64,000 bases of DNA from Citrus sinensis (lineage: Eukaryota; Streptophyta; Magnoliopsida; Sapindales; Rutaceae): NCBI RefSeq assembly GCF_022201045.2, contig NC_068559.1:21025501-21089500 (forward strand), given 5' to 3'. Below are positions 11,861-22,276 of this stretch, piece by piece. The translations under genes and the position numbers were made by a program. A model generated the notes under the pieces. That model worked only from the letters and a program-made list of their open reading frames with translations, searched no databases and was not told the origin of the DNA. Every line of letters begins with the position of its first letter. The stretch's first letter is position 1.

Positions 11861-12296
11861 TCAGACCATGAAATTAAATTTATATTGGCAACAGACTTAG
11901 TAAATGATGAACAATTGTAAAAGCATTAATTGACTATGGTCTTTTTATACTAAAAATTGAACAAAATACATTTAAGAAATTAGTCTTAAGAAAAAGCAAA
12001 AGCGTTTGCATAACAGAAAGACTTCGTAAAGAGTAAAAGGTGGTATAAGTGCATGCTTACTTCACCTGTTGTGATGTCATCATAGCTAGGCATCAAAAAA
12101 TTAGAAGACAAGATCAAAGTTTTAAGCTGTCCTCAATAATTCTTATATGATTTATATTTCCCCAATAAACAATCTCGATTACATTGACATGTAGCTAAGC
12201 TTGATTCCCTTTCATCTGGGCTAAGTTCGCATGGAAGAAGTATTTTTAAGCCAAGCAAATTCAAAAATTGTCACCCAAGTTGCAACAATAAGATAA

Positions 12297-12418
12297 GGCT
12301 GGCGCTAACTTATATTTAACATAACTTGCGCCTCTCACAGCAATAGTACCCGGTCCAATCAGTAGTACTGTTGCTGTGAGAGGGCGTAAATTACGTTAAA
12401 CGTAACTTAGGCCCTCCC
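12297..12418. mobile_element. 122-bp MITE, unit 1 specific
   Basis: The ends GGCTGGCGCTAA and, read inward from the right, GGGAGGGCCTAA begin imperfect inverted repeats. Inner arms 'ctctcacagcaatagtac' and 'gtactgttgctgtgagag' pair almost perfectly. The flanking 9-mers ATAAGATAA (12288-12296) and ATAAGATGG (12419-12427) match at seven positions. Unit 2 at about 31075 shows the uninterrupted site. A related copy lies upstream of GST2 at about 49325-49425. Confidence 0.75.
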
Positions 12419-12450
12419 ATAAGATGGTTGTCACTCTAACAAAAGCTTAC

Positions 12451-13403
12451 TGTTGATGCTGAAATCTGAACTAGTTGGTTAGAGACTCAATATCAGATCC
12501 CTGCATCAGCATTAAATTTGTTTGGTGGGAAGCTGCTGGTTGATCTCTAAGAATATTCTCTGACTATGAGCAGAACATTCATGAGCATATAATCTTCAAA
12601 CTGACGATCAATAAGTACCTGAAATTACAGAGAATGGTCAGAGGTGCCAGAAGTTTTTCCGGCGTAAACCCTCCAACGCTCAAGTCAGTTATGGGGTTTA
12701 CAGGAAAAACCAAATATGCCATTTTTCATATGGCTTAATAAACATTGCTTTAAAACCAAAAGCTTTTTGAATAATTTGCAGAAAAGTAAAATAGAGTATC
12801 CAGAAAGGATTTCTCCATCAGATCTAGAGAAAAAGGGCCCCCCCATTCCGCGTGGTTTTCTCGGGGTCTTTATAAAACACCTCACACCCACGACCTTAGA
12901 TCGTGACAATAACCATTAATTGATCAAATTCGTGCCCTGTTTTTTCGGAGGAGCTTTGTGGTGGTTTATTTTAATTGAGTCTTTATTCTTGGTCATCACC
13001 TGGTCGAGGTGATCTGCTCAAGCTCATAGCACCTGATCGAGGTGATCTGCTCCACCTCATAGCACCTGGTCAAGGTGATCTGCTCCACCTCATAGCACCT
13101 GGTCGAGATGATCTGCTCCACCTCATAGCACCTGGTCGAGGTGATCTGCTCAAGCTCATAGCACCTGATCGAGGTGGTCTGCTCCACCTCATAGCACCTG
13201 GTCGAGGTGATCTGCTCCACCTCATAGCACCTGGTCGAGGTGATCTGCTCCACCTCATAGCACCTGGTCGAGATGATCTGCTCAAGCTCATACCACATGC
13301 TCATCTGCTCAAGCTCACACCACCTGGTCGAGGTGACCTGCTCAACCATTTGCTCACTTTCACTCGGAGGAGATCATGGTCACTCTATTTAATTCCTCAA
13401 ACA
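12451..13403 (+). mobile_element. solo LTR (953 bp) in AP-A1 upstream region
   Basis: The element begins TGTTGATGCTG and ends CTCAAACA, flanked by the direct repeat CTTAC (12446-12450 and 13404-13408). Unit 2 (about 31095-31105) has the site without the insertion. The internal segment near 12660 resembles the larger solo LTR at 4153-5648. A TATA-like 'tctttataaaacacc' near 12868 may be the LTR's own promoter. The right end lies 127 bp before the AP-A1 TATA box and 181 bp before its start codon, so the LTR may supply or disturb regulatory sequence for that gene. Confidence 0.88.
12997..13355. repeat. 33-bp minisatellite, ~11 copies
   Basis: Nine units begin at exact 33-base steps from 12997 (13030, 13063, 13096 and so on to 13261). 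A 27-base variant and a final partial unit from 13321 follow. Each unit opens with CACCTGGTCGAGGTG, whose arms CACCT and AGGTG are inverted, and closes with 'ctccacctcatag' or 'ctcaagctcatag'. Because 33 is divisible by three, all frames stay open over long stretches, but no protein family is resembled. The array lies inside the solo LTR. Confidence 0.92.
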
Positions 13404-13529
13404 CTTACTATGCGAGAAAGTTACATTTTCTTGGAACTTGGAAGCTCATTTTCTTTCCTTTTTTTTTAATTTTTGGTCTTCTATTGAAAATTAATTAAAT
13501 TTTTCAAATTATCTCTCCGTGTCCTCCTC

Positions 13530-13536
13530 TATATAA
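13530..13536 (+). promoter_or_regulatory. TATA box of AP-A1
   Basis: TATATAA, 49 bp before the ATG. The same box, spacing and surrounding sequence occur at 31213-31219 before AP-A2, so it was present before the duplication. The predicted 5' leader is short, roughly 25 bases. Confidence 0.7.
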
Positions 13537-13584
13537 GCATAGACTCGTTGCCACTTTCTTATTATCTCACTCACAGCTTTGATT

Positions 13585-14853
13585 ATGGCGACCTTCTTGA
13601 GTTGTGTATTCATTCTCTTCTTTCTTTGTTTTTATGTCGTCTCTCCTATAGAAGCTCAAACTGGAGGTTTCAGTGTTGAGCTAATCCACCGTGACTCTCC
13701 CAAGTCTCCCTTTTACAACTCCAGTGAAACTCCCTACCAACGATTGAGAGATGCTTTGACTCGTTCTCTCAATCGTCTCAATCACTTTAATCAGAACTCA
13801 TCAATATCTTCATCAAAAGCTTCCCAAGCTGATATAATACCCAATAACGCGAACTATCTCATACGTATATCAATTGGTACTCCCCCTACTGAAAGACTAG
13901 CTGTTGCTGATACAGGAAGTGACCTCATATGGACGCAGTGCGAGCCTTGCCCACCATCACAATGTTACATGCAGGACTCTCCACTTTTTGATCCTAAAAT
14001 GTCATCTACTTACAAATCTCTTCCATGCTCGTCAAGCCAATGTGCATCTCTTAACCAAAAATCTTGCTCTGGGGTAAATTGTCAATACTCGGTCTCTTAT
14101 GGAGATGGATCCTTCTCAAATGGCAATCTTGCTACCGAAACTGTTACTTTGGGTTCAACAACAGGACAGGCCGTGGCTCTGCCTGGAATAACCTTTGGTT
14201 GCGGAACAAACAATGGTGGCTTGTTTAATTCAAAAACAACCGGAATTGTTGGCCTTGGAGGCGGCGATATTTCACTTATTTCTCAAATGCGAACTACAAT
14301 TGCTGGTAAATTCTCCTATTGTTTGGTTCCAGTAAGCTCAACCAAAATCAATTTTGGCACCAATGGAATTGTTTCAGGTCCAGGAGTGGTTTCTACTCCC
14401 TTGACTAAAGCCAAAACCTTTTATGTTCTCACAATTGATGCAATCAGTGTAGGAAACCAAAGACTAGGAGTATCGACTCCAGACATTGTAATCGATTCTG
14501 GTACAACACTTACCTTCTTACCACAAGGTTATAACTCAAACTTGTTGTCAGTAATGTCTAGTATGATTGAGGCACAACCTGTTGCAGACCCTACAGGATC
14601 ACTTGAACTTTGCTACAGTTTTAATTCACTATCTCAAGTTCCTGAAGTTACAATACATTTCAGAGGTGCAGATGTGAAATTGAGTCCTTCCAACTTTTTT
14701 GTGAAGGTCTCGGAGGATATTGTGTGTTCTGTTTTTACAGGTACCAATAGCGTGCCAATTTATGGTAATATAATGCAGACCAACTTTTTGGTCGGCTATG
14801 ACATAGAACAACAAACTGTGTCATTTAAACCGACAGATTGCACCAAGCAGTAA
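13585..14853 (+). CDS. CDR1-like aspartic protease (AP-A1)
   Basis: Intronless gene for a 422-residue pepsin-like protease of the plant nepenthesin/CDR1 group (family A1), predicted to be secreted and to act in the apoplast. In order it has a hydrophobic signal peptide (residues 1 to about 24), a propeptide with the conserved RDSPKSPFY block near 36-44, a first active-site Asp in ADTGSD (D109), a Cys-rich nepenthesin-type insert (about 119-166), a flap Tyr in SYGDGSF (about 172), a second active-site Asp in IDSGTT (D304), and a C-terminal FKPTDC. The ATG follows a TATA box by 49 bp; a TTG two codons upstream is in frame but unlikely. Compared with AP-A2 it lacks six residues, most just before the second active-site Asp. 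Arabidopsis CDR1 functions in disease-resistance signalling; that role for this copy is inference. Confidence 0.92.
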   Translation: MATFLSCVFILFFLCFYVVSPIEAQTGGFSVELIHRDSPKSPFYNSSETPYQRLRDALTRSLNRLNHFNQNSSISSSKASQADIIPNNANYLIRISIGTPPTERLAVADTGSDLIWTQCEPCPPSQCYMQDSPLFDPKMSSTYKSLPCSSSQCASLNQKSCSGVNCQYSVSYGDGSFSNGNLATETVTLGSTTGQAVALPGITFGCGTNNGGLFNSKTTGIVGLGGGDISLISQMRTTIAGKFSYCLVPVSSTKINFGTNGIVSGPGVVSTPLTKAKTFYVLTIDAISVGNQRLGVSTPDIVIDSGTTLTFLPQGYNSNLLSVMSSMIEAQPVADPTGSLELCYSFNSLSQVPEVTIHFRGADVKLSPSNFFVKVSEDIVCSVFTGTNSVPIYGNIMQTNFLVGYDIEQQTVSFKPTDCTKQ

Positions 14854-15454
14854 TTAATTGGGAAGCTTAAGTGATAGTCTCCACTCTACTGGAGTTTTGT
14901 CGAGTGACTTTGAAGCCACTTTCTTCGGCCGACCGACCGATTTCAAATTCTAATGCAACTGGAGCTGAAAAAATAAATGTAGTTTGCAATATTACTGGGG
15001 TGCCCCCCCCCCCCCCCCCCGGGGGGGGGGGGGGGGGGGGTGGGCGAGTCTGTGAAGCTTGGTTTTAATTTTGTAGTTCGCAAGATTGTATCATCCTACG
15101 AACGATTAGCTCGTTTTACTGTGTTTGGTTTTGAATCAATATGGCATAAATTAAGATATTTGATGTTATTTGTGTCACTGTGTCACTCAAAAGATCGTCA
15201 ATCACTAAATCAACACAAAACACAATATCTGGTCCATTATTAATTAACAATCATCTATCAGTCGCCAACAGCTACGATATATATTCCACTCAACACTTTC
15301 TAACAGTTTGACATAATTAACTGCTTCACTGTATTTTCTTTTGTATTAATTACTAAAGTATAAGCTAACAATAGTATATAATTAAGATTTAATTATTCTG
15401 ATCAGTTTCTATAATTCCCATAGCCCATTCTTTCAATATATATAAAAGCTTTTG
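14854..15454. other. AP-A1 3' flank
   Basis: Matches the AP-A2 3' flank (from 32555) apart from the insertion carrying the C/G homopolymer tract around 14980-15055. No gene is seen; the short frame across the homopolymers is an artefact of composition. Confidence 0.6.
15003..15040. repeat. C18-G20 homopolymer palindrome
   Basis: Eighteen C are followed directly by twenty G, then TGGG. It forms a perfect inverted repeat of pure GC in an otherwise AT-rich flank. The matching position in unit 2 has neither the tract nor its immediate neighbours. It is either a real unstable insertion or an assembly/sequencing artefact. Confidence 0.9.
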
Positions 15455-15695
15455 GGTTGTCGTGTGGTGCTTGACTCTTAAGTCTTCAGTCACCGATAAT
15501 AATTTTGCCCTCAATGGGAACTTAAGACCTTTTATGCTTCCATACGACGATCCGAAGACCATGTGCATTTGACTCTGCTGGTTTTCGGTCCCCCTAATTT
15601 TTATCTCCCTTTGCTTTTCTTTAACCTCAAAGAAGGAAAAATTCTTTAAACCATCTTATTGTTATTGTGTGGGCCGAGATCATAAAACATTGGTC
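15455..15695 (+). repeat. R repeat copy 6
   Basis: R member downstream of AP-A1: 'ggttgtcgtgtggtgcttga', 'aagtcttcagtcacc', 'caatgggaacttaagacc', 'catacgacgatcc', 'gaaaaattctttaaacc', 'gtgtgggccgagatcataa'. Paralogous to the copy after AP-A2 at 33115-33370. Confidence 0.7.
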
Positions 15696-15936
15696 ATAAC
15701 CAATAGTCCAACTCCTCAGTTAATTGCTTTGCTAAATATGAAAAGAACGCCGCTAAAACACGCCACTATAGTCCAAATAAAACCCTGTGTCTTGTTTCCA
15801 TCATATTAGAAGAAATATAAATCTAATTAAATCCCCATAATTTCTTTATATAAAGCATTGAAAAATGATATTTATCTAATCGTTATAGAAACAACTATAA
15901 AATTATATGGTATTAATGTAGTTTTTTAATTAATTG

Positions 15937-18900
15937 TAACACCATATACAATAAAACCTCGATAATTTATAACCTCGGGACCATGAAAAATCTATTAATT
16001 TAGCTAGTATTAGTATATCGATAAATTAATAATTTATTAATTTATAAAGATAATATCACGTTCGTAATAGGGACTTTTATGAAGTGTGGTAGTATAATTC
16101 GATCTCTCAAAATCAAAAAGTTCTGATCCTTAATTCTTTATTGTCTCAAGGCTTGTTGTTGTTGGGTCTTCCCTCAAATCTTTATCATGAATATTTACAT
16201 GTAAGCTTTAATTTTTTTAATTTAATTTACCGAATTTAGGGTTTTCAATTGTCAATATAGGATTTCTTATGTTGATTCCATTTTATTTGGAGCAATTTCT
16301 TGTATGTTTGGTTCATTTATTTTTCTTACATTTAGAAGTAATATATCAAAGACCATGAAAATTCTCATTTGTGCCTTAACAATCCGAAATTTTGTATATC
16401 ATTCACATAATAGGTTTTTTCATCTTAATTATTTCTTTTTAGTTAGCAAATACTGAGGTGGATCTGAAAATTGTATCTTATAAATTTGGGTATATGGACA
16501 TCTATTAGAATTTAATCTACGTTCATGCTTTTGGTCTTTAATTAATTGTCTGTCCCTGCCTCATCTTGCTTGAAACCACCTTTTAGTTGTTTCTTGCTGT
16601 TAATGTTTACAGCTTGTAGTAGTCTGTAATCATCGGAAAGATTTCTTTCCATATTTTTTTTAATACCTTTTTTTTTTCCTTGCCTAAGTGTGAAATTTTT
16701 GTGCTATATTTCAACAAATTGGGTTATGATGTAGATCCTTTTAAAGTCCCATGATTTCTTAATGATTTTAAGTCGTGAACTCAACGCTGTTTAACGTATC
16801 TGGGACTCGATGTACTCACTAAATTATTATTATTATTATGACTATTGAGGATGATGATAATCATCGTCATCATCCATATAAATTGCAAACTTGTTATATA
16901 ATTGCCTGATGATGCAAAAAGGGAAAAGCAATAGAGATTAAAATTTAGACCTTTCATTTTAGTATTTCTTTAGGGAGGGTGATAAGAGAATCATTCTGTC
17001 GGTTTCCAACTAGACAATGCATATAGCTAAAGTTTTGCATCAATATTGTGATGTTGTGAAAGAGAGAAATGAGTTGATTGATGTGTAGTGTCTACAAACT
17101 TGGCACTGCAACTGCTGTGCAGTTTCTAAGTTTGAGAATATGTACTGATTTAATTAGAACTTGCAGATTCTTAACAGCCAGAATTTTCTCTTGAGCTACA
17201 ACATATATGGGTTGCATTGGCATTTTAAAGGAGGGAAGACTTCAGTTGAGGTAGATCTTTATGATGTCTCATTATTTGTGGACTTTCCTTTACTAATTTC
17301 AGTTTTGTTGTTTTTGTTGGCTGTACTGTTGATTCTGTTGTTTTGTCACTTCTCTTATTGAGTTGATTTTATTTCTTATATACTAATATCAATCCCTCTG
17401 TCTGGTTAGGGTAATGGTTATTGTTGCATTTTTCCAACCAATTGATGCTTAAGTGCGATCCATAAGTGAAGATTTATCTTGCTGAATTTAGTCTCATGCT
17501 CGTGGTTTTCTTTTTGCTTTGTTTAAATGAAGATTTAAATTAATCTAAATTTTTTTGTTCTTGGTAGTTTTTTGGTTTTATTTGTTAAGCTAGAAAACTT
17601 GAATTTGACTTATTAAATTGGTCATTAGACACAAACAAGGTTATCAATAAGCCCATATTGCTTGATTATTTAGATTGTGCCCATACAAAAGGACTAAATG
17701 CTGAAAGTTCTCAAAAGTCTCTCAAAATTCGTGATAGCCTCGTGTTTTGTTTATATGATTAGCATCAATACATAATTCTTTTAGGTTAAATTGAATGCAC
17801 TAGTACTAAAAAAAAAAGAAAAATTTGTTGTAGAAGGCGATATTTAATTGGTACAAAGGCATGAATAAGTTATCATAATTGCTCCTTGCATTTGTGTAGT
17901 TCGTTCATATTCTTAAATTGATGTCTAACTTAGGTACAAACTCCTGCAGAAGATTAATTGAGTAGATGGAATGTGAAGAAAAATAAAATGGCTTCCATGC
18001 GAATTACAAAATATAGTTATAGAATTTCTTTATTGATGTTTGAGTTGATTTATTGCAACATTTGATTTTCATTTCGTATTAGGTATTGCTATTTTTATCC
18101 TTTTGCCATATACTTATTATATCCTTAATGACCTTGCATTTATGGATTGCATGTCACTGTTGAATGGTTTGGATGAATGTAAGCGTGATTTGAAGTTAAG
18201 TACACCTTAATTTTTCTAATTTACTTATATGGGAAAAGTTTGTTAAGAAAGCATTATTTTGTTTCTTTTTTATTAACAGAATAAAATTCTTATTTATTTT
18301 TAAATTCATAATGCAGGTGATCAAGGATATTCTGCAAAAATGTATTGAAGAGTGAGAACAAATTGAAGATAATATTTAATACTTTTTTAAAGGTCACTAG
18401 AAAGTATAGAAGTATGATATATGATTATGGATGTTTAAGTATTTTTATTTTATCAACGAACAATGTATAATTTTTTTTTCATCAATAGAATGACTAAAAT
18501 GATGTATTGAATTAATGAATTGAATGAAGAATAATTTCTTTTTCATCAATAGAATGACTAAAATTATTTATTGAATTAATGAATTGAATGAAGGGCATTG
18601 AAATGCTATGATAGCATGATGTTAATGTTTTTGTAGCATTTAATAAAAGTTATGTTAGACAATTGCAAGGGAACTGTACACGATTTGGTAGCGTTTTCTA
18701 AATGCTCTCTTTGAACAATGATAGCATTCACCTAAAGCGACAAAAGCTAATTGCATTGCACTAATTCAATGCTATGTATCATAATTTGTGGCATGTAAAA
18801 AATGCTACTAATGTGTAATACTTTTAGTTACACCGGCTAACTTAGCATTGTTCAAAATGCTACCATTCACTTTAATTTGGTAGCATTTTTCAGATGCTAT

Positions 18901-19437
18901 CATACACTGTTTTTGTTGTAGTGTAATTAAAGAATATAGAGATTCTATCAAGCTGTATAATATGATTCTAGTTTGATTTTAATTGAGTAAATCAATGACT
19001 TGATAATTCTTTTGCTAGATTGCATGGTTGCATCACAATTAGATGATAACACATCAAAGAAGACTTTTTTGAGACAATATATTAAGTCAATTTTTCTCTT
19101 GTTTCTCTTAACCTATCACATAGAATACAACACTGGCTTCTCTTCTAAAAGTTGTAGAGAAATAACAATAACCAATGGAATGCATAAATCATTATGCTAG
19201 TACAACAAAGAAAATCTTAAACATATCATATGTGTTTAATTCTAAATTGGTTAATTATTAATTTATGTTTAGTTGAGTCCTATAGAAAAATAAGATTTCT
19301 TACTTTTCTACAACAATTATTGTTTAATAAATTTATTGAATTATTAATTTACTAAGTTGGGCCCACGTCTGAGTTGGCGAAAACTATTATTTAATCAATG
19401 TTATTAATTTATCGAGGTTCCACTATATATAGTGTTA
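15937..19437. mobile_element. TIR element split by a CACTA-derived insertion
   Basis: The left terminus, from 'taacaccatatacaataaaa' with 'cctcgataattta', and the right terminus ('taaatttatcgaggttc'-like, ending 'tagtgtta') are inverted relative to each other over about 38 bases. The uninterrupted paralog at 34265-34938 is only 674 bp and carries the same ends. The extra length here is the insertion at about 16098-18923. No transposase frame is seen; superfamily not assigned. Confidence 0.6.
16098..18923. mobile_element. CACTA-derived insertion (~2.8 kb)
   Basis: The right end reads TTTTTGTTGTAGTG, the reverse complement of a CACTACAACAAAA terminus, preceded by many subterminal words such as 'gtagcatttt' and 'tgctatcata'. 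These are typical of CACTA elements. Unit 2 reads straight through at 'agtataattaaag', which places the insertion. The left end lacks a CACTA motif, so it is truncated or rearranged. The flanking words 'agtataatt' and 'agtgtaatt' nearly match. No transposase frame was found. The first 2 kb has exon-like and polypyrimidine/AG stretches that may be captured host sequence. Confidence 0.65.
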
Positions 19438-21279
19438 ATGTGTATTCTGTTGTCAAATATAAAAATAGTGCTGCTATTAACACCTCCACTTACAATGCAA
19501 ATAAAACCCCTTTTTGGTCACAGTTACATCAAAAGAAAGAAAATCCATCCAAATACTCCCTGAACCTAATTTTAATAGATATTTTTGTTACATATATATC
19601 CTTTTGTCTCTTTAACGTGTTTTACAACCTTTTGTCTCTGTTTTCCCTCTCTACAATTGTTTTTCAACCTGATGACGGATTTTTAATCTTTCTGCAATTG
19701 TTTTTCAACCAGATGATGGATTTTTAATCTTTAATATTTATTCTTATATTTTGTAAAACTTCTCTTAATCTAGGCTTCCTTTCAATTAATTAGCTTTGTT
19801 TCTTAGTTTTTATTGCATACATTATGTATGATGCAATGCACTATATGAAACTTTAACAATTAGGTTTCCACTAAAAAAGAAGTGAATTTGAAAATGATCT
19901 CCTATAAAGATCAAAAGATTGCAAATTTGTTTTGAATTTGATTTGTAGTAAGATTTATAATACTTTATTGTCATTGATATAAATTAAACAACAATACACT
20001 TGGCGTTAAAAAAGAAATTAATGGAGTTTCAAATGAGATAGATTTTCATTTAAGGAAAAAACAAAAAAACAAAACTGGAACAAGCCAATAATGAAGGATT
20101 TGGTAATAAAACCATGATTAAGACAAAATAAATATTAGAGCTAGAATCCGCTAATAATTATAAAGATGATAAGGATATATTGAGTATATAGTAAAAGATG
20201 AAATTTCAAATTTTAATAATAGATCTATTGAGTATTATGATGGGTTCAAATAGAGCTCATCATAAAAGAAATATAAATAATATTAAACTCTTATATTCTC
20301 TAAATATAAAGCTTATTACACCTACACAATACACAGCCACTTAAACAATTGGACATTTTTTTTTCCTCCTTACAAACACTTATGAAAATTGATGCAGGTG
20401 CTCTTCGTTCATATATATATCGTGACAATAAACGGATTCTAAATATGTACATTTCCAAATACAAAATAATATTCGTTAGCGAGTATTTACTACAGTTAGA
20501 AACTCACCTCATACTTATGTTAAAGAATTTCTTGATTGATTTCTCTGGACATATTCCTGGGCATTACCAGCATGAATTTAAGGAAAAAATAACTAAATAA
20601 TAACTAAAACAATCAAAATCCCCATACTCTCAAGAAACCTTTTGATGAAACGGAAACGTAAAGGGCTGAAAGATAGACGAAACACAAATTTTTGAATAAC
20701 AAAGTTTGATTGAGTAAGCCTGAATTTAAAAAATTAGGATTTTGGACCCCTTTATATATATATAACCCTAAATATCGATAATTTAATAAAATAGATAAAT
20801 TCAAAATATTATTTTATAATAAAATTCTCATAATTGAACTAAGAAAAGCAAAACAAACGGTGTTAAAATCCGATATTTAGAAAAAGAAAAAGATAAAATC
20901 CTAAAAAGAATTAAAAAAAAAGAAAATTCTTTAAAACTGAAAAATGACTAGGAAAGAATCAGAATTTCTAGCTTCTCCACGGGATAGAAAGCCAAACTTC
21001 GAAATAGTATATTATACGCTAAAAACGGACACCTATAGCCTAAGTTGTGCCCTCCGAAAGATACTTCACTCGAAATACACAACCATCCCACATCATCTTT
21101 GATATTACCATTACCTTATACTATTAATTAAAGATTGCGAATTTAATGTTCCCAACTTGCAACGATCTATGCTTTCCATTATTTTTTGCAAACAACATTT
21201 TCAGCATTTGAGTCGAAGACATGTACTTGTTTAAAAATTTTGCTAAAAACATGATTTAATAATAATACGGAATGTATTT
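19438..21279. other. intergenic, including T segment copy 1
   Basis: Noncoding. About 20140-21080 ('T segment') recurs at 40615-41562 and partly at 46425-46790. In unit 1 and at 46.4 kb it leads into AP-B upstream sequence. At 19772-19776 the single AGGCT is the empty site for the Copia insertion of unit 2. Confidence 0.6.
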
Positions 21280-21619
21280 GGTCCCTTATTAATAATTATG
21301 ACGATCAGATTGTTTTAATTAGTTCCGTACAAAGAAATGAAAAGATGTGTGTAAATTGTATTTGTATCCGGCCTTTGACCTTTGAAAATTGCAACGTTAA
21401 TATTTTTTCGTGCATCTCTAAATTACATTCTTTCATGATTCACTTGAAGATTATACAGCCAACAAATGCTACAAAATCCATGCAATAATGGAAATCATGA
21501 GTTGTTAATTTTTAAGAAAATCATTGTATATAAGGAAACTAGATTATATACGTTGAACCTTCCTTATTTTCCCTTTCTCAATTTCTTATTTCTAATTCAT
21601 CTTTAACTCCATTTCCTCC

Positions 21620-21626
21620 TATATAA
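21620..21626 (+). promoter_or_regulatory. TATA box of AP-B1 pseudogene
   Basis: TATATAA 53 bp before the ATG of the broken AP-B1. The context matches the box of intact AP-B2 (45823-45830, minus strand). Confidence 0.6.
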
Positions 21627-21678
21627 ACACCCAAAAAAGTACTCTTTTTAGTTACAAATTAACATCTTATAATTAGTC

Positions 21679-22244
21679 ATGGCAACTGTTAATGCTTTAG
21701 CAATTTCATTCTTAATTCTTTGTCTGTCTACTGTCTCCATAACAGATTCTAAGGGAGGCTTTAGCCTTGATCTAATCAGTCGTGACTCGCCTAAATCTCC
21801 CTTTTACAATCCTGATGAAACTCACCACCAACGAGTCACAAAGGCCTTGAAACGGTCTGTTAATCGTGTCAGTCATTTTGATCCAGTTATTATCACAGCA
21901 AGCACTGCCCAAGCTGACATAATCTCATCCCTTGGCGAGTATATGATGAATATATCAATAGGAATTCCGCCTGTTGAGATTTTAGCCATTGCTGATACTG
22001 GAAGTGATCTTATATGGACTCAGTGCAAGCCTTCACTGAGTGTTACAAGCAAGCAGCTCTGTTCTTTGATCCTGAACAGTCCTCAACTTACAAAGATCTT
22101 TCTTGTGACTCAAGGCAATGCACTGCTTATGAGAGAACTTCCTGCTCAACGGAAGAAACTTGTGAATACTCGGCTACGTATGGCATAGATCTTTCTCAAA
22201 TGGTTCGACAAACGGCAGGCCTGTAGCTTTGCGCAATATAATCT
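21679..22244 (+). pseudogene. truncated CDR1-like aspartic protease (AP-B1)
   Basis: Copy of AP-B2 (44493-45773) that keeps the promoter, start codon, signal peptide, propeptide and first ADTGSD active site. It then has a 1-base deletion at about 22028, where the intact gene has CCTTGCACT and this one CCTTCACT. It loses another G near 22187 and 30 in-frame bases near 22202, a deletion bounded by GGT repeats. Similarity stops abruptly at 22244, where unit 2 of the segmental duplication starts, so the second catalytic lobe is absent. The truncation is the duplication junction itself; the small lesions came independently. No active protease can be made. Confidence 0.93.
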
Positions 22245-22276
22245 ATCATGGCAACCTAAGGACTTTTGGCTGCCAA

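Larger units (their letters stand above)
8322..22244 (+). repeat. segmental duplication, unit 1
   Basis: Collinear with 22245-41562. Anchors in order are R copies, the AT-rich fold-back MITE, R copies, the AP-A gene with its TATA box, a TIR element, and the T segment (about 20140-21080). Unit 1 additionally keeps the AP-B copy at its 3' end. Unit-1-specific insertions are a 122-bp MITE, a 953-bp solo LTR, a C/G homopolymer tract and a CACTA-derived insertion of about 2.8 kb. After subtracting these and the AP-B part, about 8.9 kb remains, close to the 8.7 kb left in unit 2. Confidence 0.85.

Noticed and set aside
12997-13355. Regular repeat array resembling a CRISPR
   Set aside because: Units are contiguous with no unique spacers, and the genome is a plant; it is a minisatellite.
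12975-13469. Long open frames on both strands (164 and 117 codons) over the 33-bp array
   Set aside because: The repeat unit is a multiple of three with no stops, so every frame stays open. There is no start context, domain or conservation, and the array lies inside an LTR.
13579-13584. TTG start two codons before the AP-A1 ATG (and the same before AP-A2)
   Set aside because: The ATG gives a normal signal peptide and TATA spacing, and plant genes rarely start at TTG.
14871-15068. 65-codon frame with poly-Pro and poly-Gly
   Set aside because: Produced only by the C18-G20 tract; no homologous frame in unit 2.
17161-17361. 66-codon frame with a hydrophobic C-terminus in the CACTA-derived insertion
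   Set aside because: T-rich sequence gives hydrophobic residues by composition; no domain, and no coding signal on either side.
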